50,795 nt of DNA from Pirellulales bacterium (lineage in GTDB: Bacteria; Planctomycetota; Planctomycetia; Pirellulales; Lacipirellulaceae). Of the stretch, positions 17,557 to 26,077 are shown piece by piece. Every line of letters begins with the position of its first letter. Positions within the stretch are counted from its first letter, which is position 1. The notes under the pieces were generated by a model. That model was given only the letters and a program-made list of their open reading frames with translations. It did not search any database and had not been told where the DNA came from. Both the position numbers and the translations under genes were made by a program. Location of the stretch: assembly GCA_028279215.1 (NCBI GenBank), contig JANQOF010000061.1, positions 1 through 50,795 on the forward strand, given 5' to 3'.

Positions 17557-18570
17557 ATGCGAAGCATCGCGAGCCACTCGCCAACCTGGTTGCTTATCTC
17601 AGGAGTTTCGGTGCTGGGCTGGATCTTGTCTGCCGGTCAGGCAGTGTCCGACGACTTTCCGCCACACTACCCGTCCACAGGTGCGCCGGAGCCAACGTTG
17701 CATTTTGCGAGCGAGGCGGGCCATTACCCCTCGACGGATTTGCCCGAAGCGCTTCCTCTTGAGTTGGGAGTTCCGACGCCCGCTGCGTTTCACGATCCGC
17801 TGCCATCTGGCGAACGATCGAGCGAAGCCAGTTCCTTGGCTGAGGGCGATGCCTTGGATGTCGAGATTGCGATGGAACCAGAGCCACGCTGGTACTATCC
17901 GAGTTACTGGCTCCGCCCTCCAGGCTGGGACACAGCCATCGAGCTTGGCATCAATGGATCGAGCGGTACAAGCGAGAGCTTCAGCATGCGGACCGGCGGC
18001 TACATCAGACGCGAGACGGAACACCGCAAGCTCGACTTCAACATTTACTACAATCGCACGCACGCCGGAGGTGTCGAGACGCAAAACAATTCACTCGCCA
18101 CCTTTCGGCACGATTGGTTGTTTCCAGAGTCGCCTTGGACCGTATTTGTCCTTTCACAATTGTACTACGACGAGTTTCAGGCGTTCGACTTGAACACGAA
18201 CGTCAACGGCGGTTTCGGATACCGTTTGCTCGATAACGAATGGGTCGAACTAATCGGGCGTTTTGGTTCGGGTGCGTCGCGCGAGTTCGGCGGCGCCGAC
18301 GACAGGTGGGTGCCCGAAGCCCAGTTTGGGCTCGATTGCGAACAGAAGATATCCGAGACTCAGAAGTTCACTACAACGGTCGATTACTTCCCAGAGTGGG
18401 ACGACTTCGGCCACCACCGGTTGTTGACCGACATTGGCTACGAAGTAGAGCTGTTGGTACCGTCGAATGTTAGTTTGAAGATTGCCGCGACGAATCGTTA
18501 CGACAGCGATCCCAATGGGGCGGACCCGAACAATCTGAACTATTCGGTACTGCTGCTCTGGAAGCTATAG
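17557..18570 (+). CDS. DUF481 family (YdiY-like) exported protein
   Basis: 337 residues from the ATG at 17557. An in-frame start at 17449 would put 36 polar residues before the signal peptide. Residues 1-30 form the signal, with a hydrophobic stretch WLLISGVSVLGWIL. A Pro/Glu/Ser-rich linker runs to about residue 110. The remainder has alternating aromatic strands typical of DUF481 beta-barrel-like proteins, such as KLDFNIYYNRTHAGGVETQN, LFPESPWTVFVLSQLYYDEF and a C-terminal strand ending in LLWKL. DUF481 proteins such as E. coli YdiY are thought to lie in the outer membrane, and their function is unknown. It is divergent from the secretion operon regulator, with a 274-base shared upstream region. 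Confidence 0.85.
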   Translation: MRSIASHSPTWLLISGVSVLGWILSAGQAVSDDFPPHYPSTGAPEPTLHFASEAGHYPSTDLPEALPLELGVPTPAAFHDPLPSGERSSEASSLAEGDALDVEIAMEPEPRWYYPSYWLRPPGWDTAIELGINGSSGTSESFSMRTGGYIRRETEHRKLDFNIYYNRTHAGGVETQNNSLATFRHDWLFPESPWTVFVLSQLYYDEFQAFDLNTNVNGGFGYRLLDNEWVELIGRFGSGASREFGGADDRWVPEAQFGLDCEQKISETQKFTTTVDYFPEWDDFGHHRLLTDIGYEVELLVPSNVSLKIAATNRYDSDPNGADPNNLNYSVLLLWKL

Positions 18571-18664
18571 CATGATCGAAACAGGCAACCTGATTCGCGT
18601 ATGACAAGCGATTTAGGTAGAATGCTTCGTCGGTTGTAACCATCGATTTCATCTGGAACAGGTC

Positions 18665-19147
18665 GTGCCACACGCCAGCCCGCAACCTTACGAAGCCCCA
18701 CCCGAGCACTTGGCTGCTCTGCAGGCCGTGTTGGAGCACGAGATCCCAATGTGTGCTCAGATGGGCATTCGTGTTGCCGGCCAATCCGCCGGCGGCCTGG
18801 CAATGACACTTCCGCTGGAACTGAATCGCAACCACCAGCAAACAGCTTTCGCCGGAAGTCTAAATGCACTCTGCACGATTGCTGGCTGGGGTACCGTCTA
18901 TTTGTTGTTGCGGCGCCTGGAGAGCGAGGGGACCATTGTGATCCGCCGCAGCAGCATCAAGTATCACCGCCCTGTGACCAACTCCGCAATCGTCGCTCGC
19001 TGCATGCCCGTCGATCTGTTGGCCGAACAGCATTTCGCCGAGATGTTCCGGGAAAAGGAGCAAGCGAAGCTGGATCTTACCGTTGAGATACAAGGCGACG
19101 ATCGGGCAGCCGTGTGGTTCACAGGATCCTACGTGGCCAGCCGCTAG
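18665..19147 (+). CDS. Hotdog-fold thioesterase-like protein (YiiD C-terminal type)
   Basis: 160 residues starting at a GTG. The sequence matches the YiiD_C thioesterase-like family: an N-terminal helix (EHLAALQAVLEHEIPMCAQM), a central helix-bearing stretch HQQTAFAGSLNALCTIAGWG (about 58-77), and strands around SSIKYHRPVTNSAIVARC. The fold should be a hotdog domain acting on acyl-CoA or a related thioester. The GNAT acetyltransferase part found in E. coli YiiD is absent. Substrate and pathway are not visible. It follows the DUF481 gene by 94 bases on the same strand and may be transcribed separately. Confidence 0.82.
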   Translation: MPHASPQPYEAPPEHLAALQAVLEHEIPMCAQMGIRVAGQSAGGLAMTLPLELNRNHQQTAFAGSLNALCTIAGWGTVYLLLRRLESEGTIVIRRSSIKYHRPVTNSAIVARCMPVDLLAEQHFAEMFREKEQAKLDLTVEIQGDDRAAVWFTGSYVASR

Positions 19148-19150
19148 AAA

Positions 19151-19220
19151 GTGCCAATATGGCACCCGCCGCTTGTCCTCGAGCCACCTGAAATGCCAGT
19201 TCGGCGCGCCATAATGGCAC
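19151..19220. promoter_or_regulatory. Two similar palindromes upstream of hsp20
   Basis: GTGCCAATATGGCAC (19151-19165) and GCGCCATAATGGCAC (19206-19220) are inverted repeats of the same form, GCC-N5-GGC, spaced 55 bases apart, which is about five helical turns. Both are in the 266-base gap before the Hsp20 gene. They do not match CIRCE. They look like a paired operator for a dimeric regulator; the regulator is unknown. Confidence 0.45.
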
Positions 19221-19413
19221 CCCTTGCTCTTGCGGCACCGCTGCGTGTTACTGTAAGTCCTTTTGTAAAAAAGCCTTAAGTCCGTTTTTCGCGACGAGGA
19301 GATCGTTTGGCACTCTGGTTGCTATTAGTGACCTCCAGCTCGTCCATCGAGGCGAGCGTGAGGGCTGCCCACAAACGAAAACCAATCATCTCTCAATTAC
19401 CAGGAGACATGCC

Positions 19414-19848
19414 ATGAGATGCTCACAGTCATCCAACCGGTTACAACATCTGTTACCTACGGCCGTTGCGGACGTCGATACTTTCGTCGACCAGCTCTTA
19501 GGCCCCACCTCGGCTCGCCGGTCCTCGTGGCGAGCCACGGCGGCAATTTGGGAAGGCGAGAACCAGTTTTTCGTTGAGATCGACGCCCCTGGAGTTCAAA
19601 CCGACGACATAGAGGTGACGTTTGAAAAAAACCAACTGTCGCTAACGCTCGAGCGTAACGCGCCGGAGCACGATGGAAAGCTATGGCACTCCGAGCGCGG
19701 CTACGGCAAAGTAAACCGCACGCTCACGTTGCCCGAAACGGTTGATCCAGAGACCATCGACGCTGCCTTGAGCGATGGCGTGCTACGGGTGACCATTGAC
19801 AAGCGGCCGGAGCTGCAACCGAAGCGGATCGATGTGAAGTCCGCCTAA
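19414..19848 (+). CDS. Hsp20 / alpha-crystallin small heat shock protein
   Basis: 144 residues. An ATP-independent chaperone that binds unfolding proteins in the cytoplasm. The alpha-crystallin domain covers about 45-135: FFVEIDAPGVQTDDIEVTFE, NQLSLTLER and the late strand motif LSDGVLRVTI are all present. A short C-terminal RIDV resembles the I-x-I/V anchoring motif used in oligomer assembly. AGGAG (19402-19406) stands 7 bases before the ATG. The gene is on its own, with paired palindromes upstream (19151-19220) and an excellent terminator downstream (19886-19925), so it is probably a single-gene heat- or stress-regulated unit. Confidence 0.93.
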   Translation: MRCSQSSNRLQHLLPTAVADVDTFVDQLLGPTSARRSSWRATAAIWEGENQFFVEIDAPGVQTDDIEVTFEKNQLSLTLERNAPEHDGKLWHSERGYGKVNRTLTLPETVDPETIDAALSDGVLRVTIDKRPELQPKRIDVKSA

Positions 19849-19885
19849 CTGGGTCGCCCTCGAGTAGGTTTATGGTCTGGTTTGC

Positions 19886-19925
19886 GAGACGACCGCGCCG
19901 CATTGGTGTGGTCGTCTCTTTTTTT
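19886..19925 (+). terminator. Rho-independent terminator of hsp20
   Basis: GAGACGACC (19886-19894) pairs perfectly with GGTCGTCTC (19910-19918), and a run of seven T (19919-19925) follows immediately. It begins 37 bases after the Hsp20 stop codon. This is the clearest intrinsic terminator in the window. Confidence 0.85.
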
Positions 19926-20129
19926 GGTCCCTACCGATCAACTTATCAAAACTGTTGCTTCCATCCTCCCTGTCTGCGCAAAACGCGCTCTTTGCTACTT
20001 ATTGCTCAAACAAATCGCCCAGAGTGCCGAGAGTGAAACTATGCTACCACTCGTAGTCGGGGGCGGTGGTAGCAGTACCGTTGTGCCCCGACTTCGATGG
20101 ATCGATTCCAGCGCCGGAGGCGCTGCGCC

Positions 20130-22730
20130 ATGGCTGGCAACCACAAACCGTCCCGCAACTACTACACGCCGTTTATGCTCACAGCGTTTGTGGTCATGGT
20201 GTGCTGGTGCGCGTTACAGGGGCCAAAGCCGACGAAACGACGAACGTTGCAGGGGGCCGATTTTTGCCCCCCTACCTCGCGGCGTCAGTTGGCCGACACG
20301 CTCGCCTTTCTGGCGAATCGGCCACCCATTTGCCGATGGCTAGCCCAGCCGTCACGGTCGCAGGCGCTGCGGCCCGGACCGAAACCCGCAGATTATTGCG
20401 ATGCGCCTGCCGACACTCCGGTGGTGGAGCAAATTCCGGTTAGGCTGACGAAGTCAGTCGAGCCCAGCCTTGCCATCCCGCTTGACGTGGTTCTCTGTGA
20501 TGTCGCGCCACAGTTGGCCATCGACGAAGCACGAACCGAGCGATTACTTCAGGTGGTGCACCCTCATGCTGAATGGCTGTTGGGAAGGTTCAGACAATTG
20601 GATCTCTCTCATCCTGGTTGGCAACTAATTGCCACATGCGACATCCGAAATCGACACGCGAGTTGGCCCTGCCTTTTCGGCCAGTGGCGGGTACGCGCAA
20701 GCTATTCCGGCCAATCCGCGTTCAGCCGGCGCTATGCATCACCGCCTGCTCTACTTAAGCGCCCTTTAGTGTCGAATGCGGGTGAGCGATTGGCCATGAT
20801 ACCGCAAACGGACTGGCGGCGGTCCACGTTACGCCACAGCGGTCGATGGGATGACGAGCTAATCGATGCGATGCGCCCAGGGTTTGCATCGGGCGTCGAT
20901 ATTGCGCTCGACCAACCGCTTGTCGCGGAACCTCGGTCGCTGGTTACCATGCTTTGCGAGGCGGCGACGCACAAACATTCGCGCGCGTGGGCGGTCGAAT
21001 CCCTCGCTTCGCTGCGGGAGATTTCCGCTAGCGAGCGCCGAAGTTTGGCGGATTTTCATCGGTCGCTCGATCGCCTAGCTTACTTATCGCTAGAGGCGGA
21101 GTCGCTTGCACAGTGTTCTACTGACCCGGGATTGGCGACCTCGCTGCGCCGTGCCCGCTATGCGATATGGCGGCGTATCGATGTGTGGCGTGCCGCGACA
21201 GCGCTCGTAGCGCCTCCGCTGGAGCAGCTGACGCTCGCGCGTGCCTATGTTGCACCGACACGGCACGAGACAGTGGCGATTCCCACGCAACCATCGGTGG
21301 ACGTCGGCGGACTGTTGGCTGAACTCGAACGATTCGAGTCGAAGCCAAACCCCGCGAATGCAGTCAACGTGTCCCACCAACTAGCGCGACTGGCCCAGTC
21401 GTCCGCCGCGGCGCGGCAGCGACTCGCCGACACCATTTCGGTGCACTACCGCAACGCCAACGCACGAGTGGCGATTACGGATGACCTATTGAACCGGTTC
21501 CTACCGGCCGGCCAGCCGCGCGTCGAGCCAGTGAGGGATCGGGTGCTTGGCACGCCAGTCAGCGGGCAAGCGACGACGCAATCGACAACGACGTTAACGC
21601 TGCTGCCGGATCCACACTCCTGGCGAATTGGGATCGAAGTACTGGGCCATGCCGATTCGCGGACGGTGGCTCTTGAACGCACCGTTCGAGTTCGAACCGC
21701 AGGAGTCACCAACTTTGCCGCACGGCAGCAACTTGCGATTGACGCGAGCGGCATTCGCTTGGGCGAAGTGGTTGCTGATGCCAACAGCACAAGTCGGTTT
21801 CTTAAGGCCAGCAGTCAATACGATCCGCTACCGTTGATCGGGGGCGTGATTCGGTCGCGGGCCGCTAGCACTTTTGCACAGCGTCGTCGTCGAGCCCAAG
21901 GGGAGGTTGCCGCAAAAGCCGAGTTCCGCGTTCGCCAGGAGGTAGAAGATGCCACGCGCACGGCTGCAGCCAACGCCGAGTCGAAGTGGCAAACGCAGGT
22001 GATTGATCGCTTACAGCCACATGGCGTGACGGTCGAACCAGTGGAGATGCAGACGACGGCCGAACGAGTCGTCGCACGGGTGCGAATTGCCGGCGATCGC
22101 TCGATCACCGCCCACACACCTCGTCCGCGCGCTCCGGCCGATAGCTTGGCAAGCTGCCAACTCCACGAAACGGCGATTAACTCATTCGCCTACATGGCCG
22201 ATCTCGCGGGGCAGCGGTTCACCGGCCAGCAGCTTGCTGACAGGATGCTCCGATTGAACCCAGATCGTGAACGACGCGAGCTCGACAAGGACGCCCGTAA
22301 CGCGGTCATCGAGTTTGCGAGTGAATCGCCTGTGCAAGTGGAACTGGCCAACAACGAGATGCACGTTGTCCTACGGATAAGCGAATTGGTAGTTCGTGGT
22401 CGCGCCAACCGAAACTTCAAGGTACATGTCTATTACACGCCAAGCGCCGACGGGCTAGTGGCCCGCTTCGACCACACGAAAGGCCCCTTTCTGGAAGGTT
22501 CGATGCGCAACTCGCAACGCATGCGGCTGCAGACAATCTTCGGAAAGGTGTTCCCAGAGGGCGGGTACATGTTGTTCGGCTCGAAGTACGCGAACGACCC
22601 ACGACTGGAAGGGCTGATGATTACGCAACTCGTGATCGACGATGGTTGGGTGGGAGTAGCGTTAGGCCCAGCGGTTGCCAATCGCGTCGCGCAACTGGAT
22701 CGCTACGCTCCGCTTTCTTATTGGCGGTAG
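20130..22730 (+). CDS. Large membrane-anchored exported protein, unknown function (paralogue of 2460-4367)
   Basis: 866 residues from the ATG at 20130, chosen over 20097 because GGAGG (20116-20120) precedes it at 9 bases. A basic N-terminus is followed by one hydrophobic segment (about 13-30), an uncleaved anchor or signal. The first 380 residues are rich in Arg and Ala and match nothing I know. From about residue 395 to the end it aligns by eye with the exported protein at 2460-4367. Shared landmarks are LNRFLP/LNRVGS, VLGTPVSGQ against ILGTSIRG, PVQVELANNEMHVVLRISEL against PVTVEFADEHVNLRLHASRI, and IDDGWVGVALGPA against SKDGWLSLGWVLP. No enzyme motif is seen. It converges with clpP and shares a 28-base gap. 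Confidence 0.78.
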   Translation: MAGNHKPSRNYYTPFMLTAFVVMVCWCALQGPKPTKRRTLQGADFCPPTSRRQLADTLAFLANRPPICRWLAQPSRSQALRPGPKPADYCDAPADTPVVEQIPVRLTKSVEPSLAIPLDVVLCDVAPQLAIDEARTERLLQVVHPHAEWLLGRFRQLDLSHPGWQLIATCDIRNRHASWPCLFGQWRVRASYSGQSAFSRRYASPPALLKRPLVSNAGERLAMIPQTDWRRSTLRHSGRWDDELIDAMRPGFASGVDIALDQPLVAEPRSLVTMLCEAATHKHSRAWAVESLASLREISASERRSLADFHRSLDRLAYLSLEAESLAQCSTDPGLATSLRRARYAIWRRIDVWRAATALVAPPLEQLTLARAYVAPTRHETVAIPTQPSVDVGGLLAELERFESKPNPANAVNVSHQLARLAQSSAAARQRLADTISVHYRNANARVAITDDLLNRFLPAGQPRVEPVRDRVLGTPVSGQATTQSTTTLTLLPDPHSWRIGIEVLGHADSRTVALERTVRVRTAGVTNFAARQQLAIDASGIRLGEVVADANSTSRFLKASSQYDPLPLIGGVIRSRAASTFAQRRRRAQGEVAAKAEFRVRQEVEDATRTAAANAESKWQTQVIDRLQPHGVTVEPVEMQTTAERVVARVRIAGDRSITAHTPRPRAPADSLASCQLHETAINSFAYMADLAGQRFTGQQLADRMLRLNPDRERRELDKDARNAVIEFASESPVQVELANNEMHVVLRISELVVRGRANRNFKVHVYYTPSADGLVARFDHTKGPFLEGSMRNSQRMRLQTIFGKVFPEGGYMLFGSKYANDPRLEGLMITQLVIDDGWVGVALGPAVANRVAQLDRYAPLSYWR

Positions 22731-22734
22731 GAGA

Positions 22735-22751
22735 ACTGAGGACGGCTCAGT
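22735..22751. terminator. Small hairpin between convergent genes
   Basis: ACTGAG (22735-22740) and CTCAGT (22746-22751) form a 6-bp stem with a 5-base loop in the short gap where the exported-protein gene and clpP converge. There is no T-run. It could be a weak shared transcript end. Confidence 0.25.
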
Positions 22752-22758
22752 CACCAAT

Positions 22759-23343
22759 TCAGCCCATACTCTCAATCACCTTGTCGATGATACGATACTC
22801 GGCCGCTTCCTCGGCCGACATGAATTTGTCGCGATCGGTGTCCTGTTCGAGTTGTTCGAGGCTTTGACCGGTGTGGTTGGCGAGGATGGTGTTGAGCTTC
22901 TTTTTGGTCTTCAGGTATTCCTCAGCATGGATCATGATGTCTTCGGCGGTGCCTTCCATGCCAGCGAGCGGCTGGTGAATCATGATGCGGCTATTCGGCA
23001 ACGCATGGCGCTTGCCTTCGGCACCGGCTGCAAGCAATACGGCGCCCATCGAAGCGCACTGACCAATACAGTAAGTGGCGACATCGCAGTTGATGAACTG
23101 CATCGTGTCGTAGATCGCCAGCCCAGCGGTAACGCTACCGCCCGGCGAGTTAACGTACAGATGGATGTCGGCCTTGGCGTCGTCGGATTGGAGAAACAGC
23201 AACTGGGCGACGATGTTGTTCGATACTTCGTCGTTGATCGCCGAGCCGAGGATCACGATGCGATCCTTGAGCAGGCGGCTGTAGATGTCCATCGCCCGCT
23301 CTTCGCGGCCGCTCTTTTCGATAACGTAGGGAATCAGGGGCAT
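22759..23343 (-). CDS. clpP: ATP-dependent Clp protease proteolytic subunit
   Basis: 194 residues, the normal ClpP length. This serine peptidase forms a double heptamer and degrades proteins fed by ClpX or ClpA/ClpC. The catalytic Ser lies in [14 protein letters not shown], the His in [10 protein letters not shown], and the Asp region is [19 protein letters not shown]. The N-terminal axial-loop sequence [20 protein letters not shown] and the handle stretch are conserved. It is the last of three quality-control genes in order trigger factor, ClpP, ClpP, lying 115 bases after the other clpP. No clpX is present in the window. Confidence 0.95.
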   Translation of the reverse strand: MPLIPYVIEKSGREERAMDIYSRLLKDRIVILGSAINDEVSNNIVAQLLFLQSDDAKADIHLYVNSPGGSVTAGLAIYDTMQFINCDVATYCIGQCASMGAVLLAAGAEGKRHALPNSRIMIHQPLAGMEGTAEDIMIHAEEYLKTKKKLNTILANHTGQSLEQLEQDTDRDKFMSAEEAAEYRIIDKVIESMG

Positions 23344-23458
23344 GGATAGGCTTCCTATTGCGCTGATTTGCTTCTGCTCAGGGCGCCACCGAACGTAATT
23401 GACAACAGACTATTTGAGGACGAAGTAAGACCAACCTTGGTCACTGAGTTCTGGCCCT

Positions 23459-24109
23459 TCAGTCTTCGTCTTCGTCTTCACCTTCGGGCGTTGGTGGCTT
23501 GATCATGATTTCGTCAACCAAGCCGAAATCCTTGGCTTCCTCGGCCGAGAAGTAGCGATCGCGGTCGCGCTCCTTGGCAACTTCCTCAATCGAGCGTCCC
23601 GTATGGTCGGCCATGATACCGTCGAGAAGATCACGCGTCTTGATGATCTCGCGGGCCTGGATTTCGATGTCGGACACTTGGCCACCCACTCCGCCGTGTG
23701 GCTGGTGGACCATCACTTTGGCGTGCTTTAGAGCGTAACGTTTGCCCTTCTCGCCACCAGCAAGCAGCACCGCCCCGCCGCTCGCGGCCAACCCGACGCA
23801 ATACGTGGCCACAGGACAACTGATCATTTGCATGGTGTCGTAAATGGCCAGCGTAGCGGTAACGCTGCCGCCGGGCGAGTTGATGTAAAAGTGAATATCC
23901 TTGCGGCGGTTTTCGCTCTGCAAGTACAACAGCTTCATCACCAACTCGTTGGCGTTGCCGTCGTAGATTTCACCCTGCAAAAAGATGACCCGATTTTCGA
24001 GCAGCAGATCGCCCAGCGTCATTTGGCGTTGCCGCTGATAGTCGCGGTACGAAAGCTGCAGTTCACGACTTTGCGCCGCTTCGCCGGAAAGTCCAAAAGG
24101 CAAGTTCAT
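23459..24109 (-). CDS. clpP2: Second ClpP-family peptidase subunit, variant active-site loop
   Basis: 216 residues from the ATG at 24109, preceded by AAGGAC; a start at 24259 would run through the gap and end of the trigger factor gene. The family features are [20 protein letters not shown], a catalytic-Ser loop reading GLAASGGAVLLAGG, the His motif KVMVHQPHGG, and DRDRYFSAEEAKDFGLVDEI. The usual Met after the catalytic Ser (ASMGA) is Gly here. The triad residues themselves appear present, so it may be active. The C-terminus is an acidic tail (EGEDEDED). It may form mixed rings with the neighbouring ClpP, as in bacteria that have two ClpPs; this is inference. Confidence 0.92.
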   Translation of the reverse strand: MNLPFGLSGEAAQSRELQLSYRDYQRQRQMTLGDLLLENRVIFLQGEIYDGNANELVMKLLYLQSENRRKDIHFYINSPGGSVTATLAIYDTMQMISCPVATYCVGLAASGGAVLLAGGEKGKRYALKHAKVMVHQPHGGVGGQVSDIEIQAREIIKTRDLLDGIMADHTGRSIEEVAKERDRDRYFSAEEAKDFGLVDEIMIKPPTPEGEDEDED

Positions 24110-24200
24110 CGCCAGTCCTTTATGCGAGGTATCGCTGTTTCCAGTGCTAATGTCGGATAATCCGCGGCAGGATCTCAGGTGCCGGGACCGCGGCACACAG

Positions 24201-25697
24201 CTACTCGCCGGATGTGCCGTCTGCCGAGGCTTTGATTTCCAAGGCTTCAGGTATGTCACCGGCGCCGCCGGCCGCCATATGGATGGCTTCGGTGTCGGTC
24301 TTCTCTGGATTATACGGTTCGTCCATAAACTTGGCCTCCCCCTGCACCAGTTCCAGCACCTTTCGCTCGACGATCTGGTTGCGAAGTACGTCCATCAACC
24401 CGCGCTTCTCGAGTTGGGCACGCACGCGGCGAGGCGACTCGCCACTTTGCATCGACATTAAGAAGATTTCCTTCTCGAAATCGCCTTCCTCGGCATCGAT
24501 GCCCTCGTCCTCGGCGATACGCTCGAGAATAAAATGCTCCTTTAGAGCCGTAGCGGTGCTAGCAGCACTGTTCTGTCGCAGCTGATTTTCGCGAGCACGA
24601 ATCTCTGCCTCGCTGAAGCCGCTACGCCGCAACTCCATAACAGCCCGCTCCAATTCGCGAGCGCTTTGCCGCTTGAGAAGTCCCGGTGGAAGTTCCCAGT
24701 TCGCCGACTCTACAAGCAAGCCGGTAATTTGCTCCCGGGCCTTTTGTTGCTGCGTATATTCGAGCTGTCGCTGTAGGTTTTGCTGGATCGCTTCACGCAG
24801 TGCTTCTTCCGAATCGAAGTTGCCGAGTTCCTGCAAAAAGTCTTCGTCAAGTTCTGGAAGTTTCAGCCGCTTGACTTCAAGCACCTCGAAGTCGACGTCC
24901 AATTCCTTGCCAGCGAATTCCTCATTCGGGGCATCATCGGAAAGTGTCACCTTCGCAACCCGTTTATCACCCGCATTCACACCATCCATCAAGTTGTCGA
25001 ATCCCTCGAGGTCGGAATCGACAAAGCTCAGCACCGGACGAATGCGCGCGACAACCTCCTCGTCTTCTTCGACCGTACTGCCATCGTGCGACGACTTGAT
25101 GTTGAGCGTCACGTAGTCGCCAGGCTTGGCTGCTTCCTTGGTGGGTACTAACTGACCATACCGCGTGAGCATCTGCTCCAATTGCTCGTCGACGTCTTCG
25201 TCAGTAAAGTCGCGAATCGGGCGGTTGAGCTTAAGTCCCTTCCACTTGGGCATTTCGAACTCGGGCCGAACTTCAATGTCGAACTCGAAGGTCATCGGAC
25301 CTGTGTCGGGAACCTCAACCGCTTCTAGATCAATCTCGGGTTCGCTAATGGCGGCGAAGTGCTTGTCTTCCCCGATCTTCTCCAAGCAGTCCATCAGCAG
25401 ATTGCCCTTCACTTGATCGGTAACCTCTTTCTTGAACCGGTTCTCGACGATCTTTCGCGGCGCGCGACCGACGCGGAAGCCCGGTACGCTGGCGGTAGGC
25501 ACCAAGTCGGAAAACGCATCGTCGAAGTAGCGGTCGATATCCGCCCGCGACACGGTGACGGTCACATGCCGCTCGCACGCGCTGGGCGAGTTGATGTTGA
25601 CAATCAGGTCGAGTGACGACGACTCTTGCTCGATGGCGTCGGCATCGGTGGCCACTCCAGCAAGTTCGTCGTTTTGGTCTTGAGATTCGTCCGTCAT
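24201..25697 (-). CDS. tig: Trigger factor, ribosome-associated chaperone
   Basis: 498 residues from the ATG at 25697, with a purine-rich GGAGAAAGG upstream; the longer open frame to 26162 runs through the tRNA and is not used. Trigger factor binds nascent chains at the ribosome exit. The N-terminal ribosome-binding domain contains VPGFRVGRAPRKIVENRF, the family signature carrying the G-F-R-x-G-x-x-P motif. A peptidyl-prolyl isomerase-like domain follows (about 190-280, KPGDYVTLNIKSSHDG). The long helical C-terminal chaperone domain includes LPPGLLKRQSARELERAVME. A Glu/Asp/Gln-rich N-terminal extension of about 25 residues precedes the first domain. It is upstream of the two clpP genes, a classic linkage. 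Confidence 0.95.
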   Translation of the reverse strand: MTDESQDQNDELAGVATDADAIEQESSSLDLIVNINSPSACERHVTVTVSRADIDRYFDDAFSDLVPTASVPGFRVGRAPRKIVENRFKKEVTDQVKGNLLMDCLEKIGEDKHFAAISEPEIDLEAVEVPDTGPMTFEFDIEVRPEFEMPKWKGLKLNRPIRDFTDEDVDEQLEQMLTRYGQLVPTKEAAKPGDYVTLNIKSSHDGSTVEEDEEVVARIRPVLSFVDSDLEGFDNLMDGVNAGDKRVAKVTLSDDAPNEEFAGKELDVDFEVLEVKRLKLPELDEDFLQELGNFDSEEALREAIQQNLQRQLEYTQQQKAREQITGLLVESANWELPPGLLKRQSARELERAVMELRRSGFSEAEIRARENQLRQNSAASTATALKEHFILERIAEDEGIDAEEGDFEKEIFLMSMQSGESPRRVRAQLEKRGLMDVLRNQIVERKVLELVQGEAKFMDEPYNPEKTDTEAIHMAAGGAGDIPEALEIKASADGTSGE

Positions 25698-25852
25698 CTT
25701 GGTCACCTTTCTCCTGCTGCCGGAAGGCTGGTTCGCGCCCGCATCAAACTGCCACGGCCCGCACCCCTCGGTCAAGGAGGCGCGGGCCGCTTGTTTGGGG
25801 AAACTCGGCCTTGGTATCAGTATTGTGCACGACTGCCGAACGGGCCAACAAG

Positions 25853-25925
25853 AGCGGCTGATGGGATTCGAACCCACGACAACAACGTTGGCAACGTTGT
25901 GCTCTACCAACTGAGCTACAGCCGC
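25853..25925 (-). tRNA. tRNA-Gly (anticodon GCC)
   Basis: Read on the minus strand, all four arms fold. The acceptor stem GCGGCTG pairs with CAGCCGC (plus positions 25919-25925 and 25854-25860). The D arm is GCTC-AGTTGGTA-GAGC. The anticodon stem is CAACG/CGTTG, with loop TTGCCAA giving anticodon GCC. The T arm is GTGGG-TTCGAAT-CCCAT with a G-T pair. The discriminator base is T, as usual for bacterial tRNA-Gly. CCA is not encoded. It lies 155 bases upstream of trigger factor on the same strand. Confidence 0.96.
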
Positions 25926-26077
25926 AAGCGGGTGAAAATGCCCTTTGTGCTTGGAGCAATTCTCACCTGCCGAACTCCAAATTATAAGCCTTGTAACAGG
26001 GCTTTCAAGGGCATGTTCGTGCGACGCGCGAGCACCGATGCGGCGCACAGGCAGGCATCGAACGGTGCTCCTAGGTC

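Noticed and set aside
19160-19240. Sigma-54 promoter (TGGCAC ... TTGC) upstream of hsp20
   Set aside because: TGGCAC is present twice, but the distance from GG to the next GC is two bases too short for a -24/-12 promoter, so the match is accidental to the palindromes.
22675-23349. 224-codon open frame antisense to clpP
   Set aside because: The opposite strand encodes a complete, canonical ClpP; this frame has no family match and arises from codon bias.
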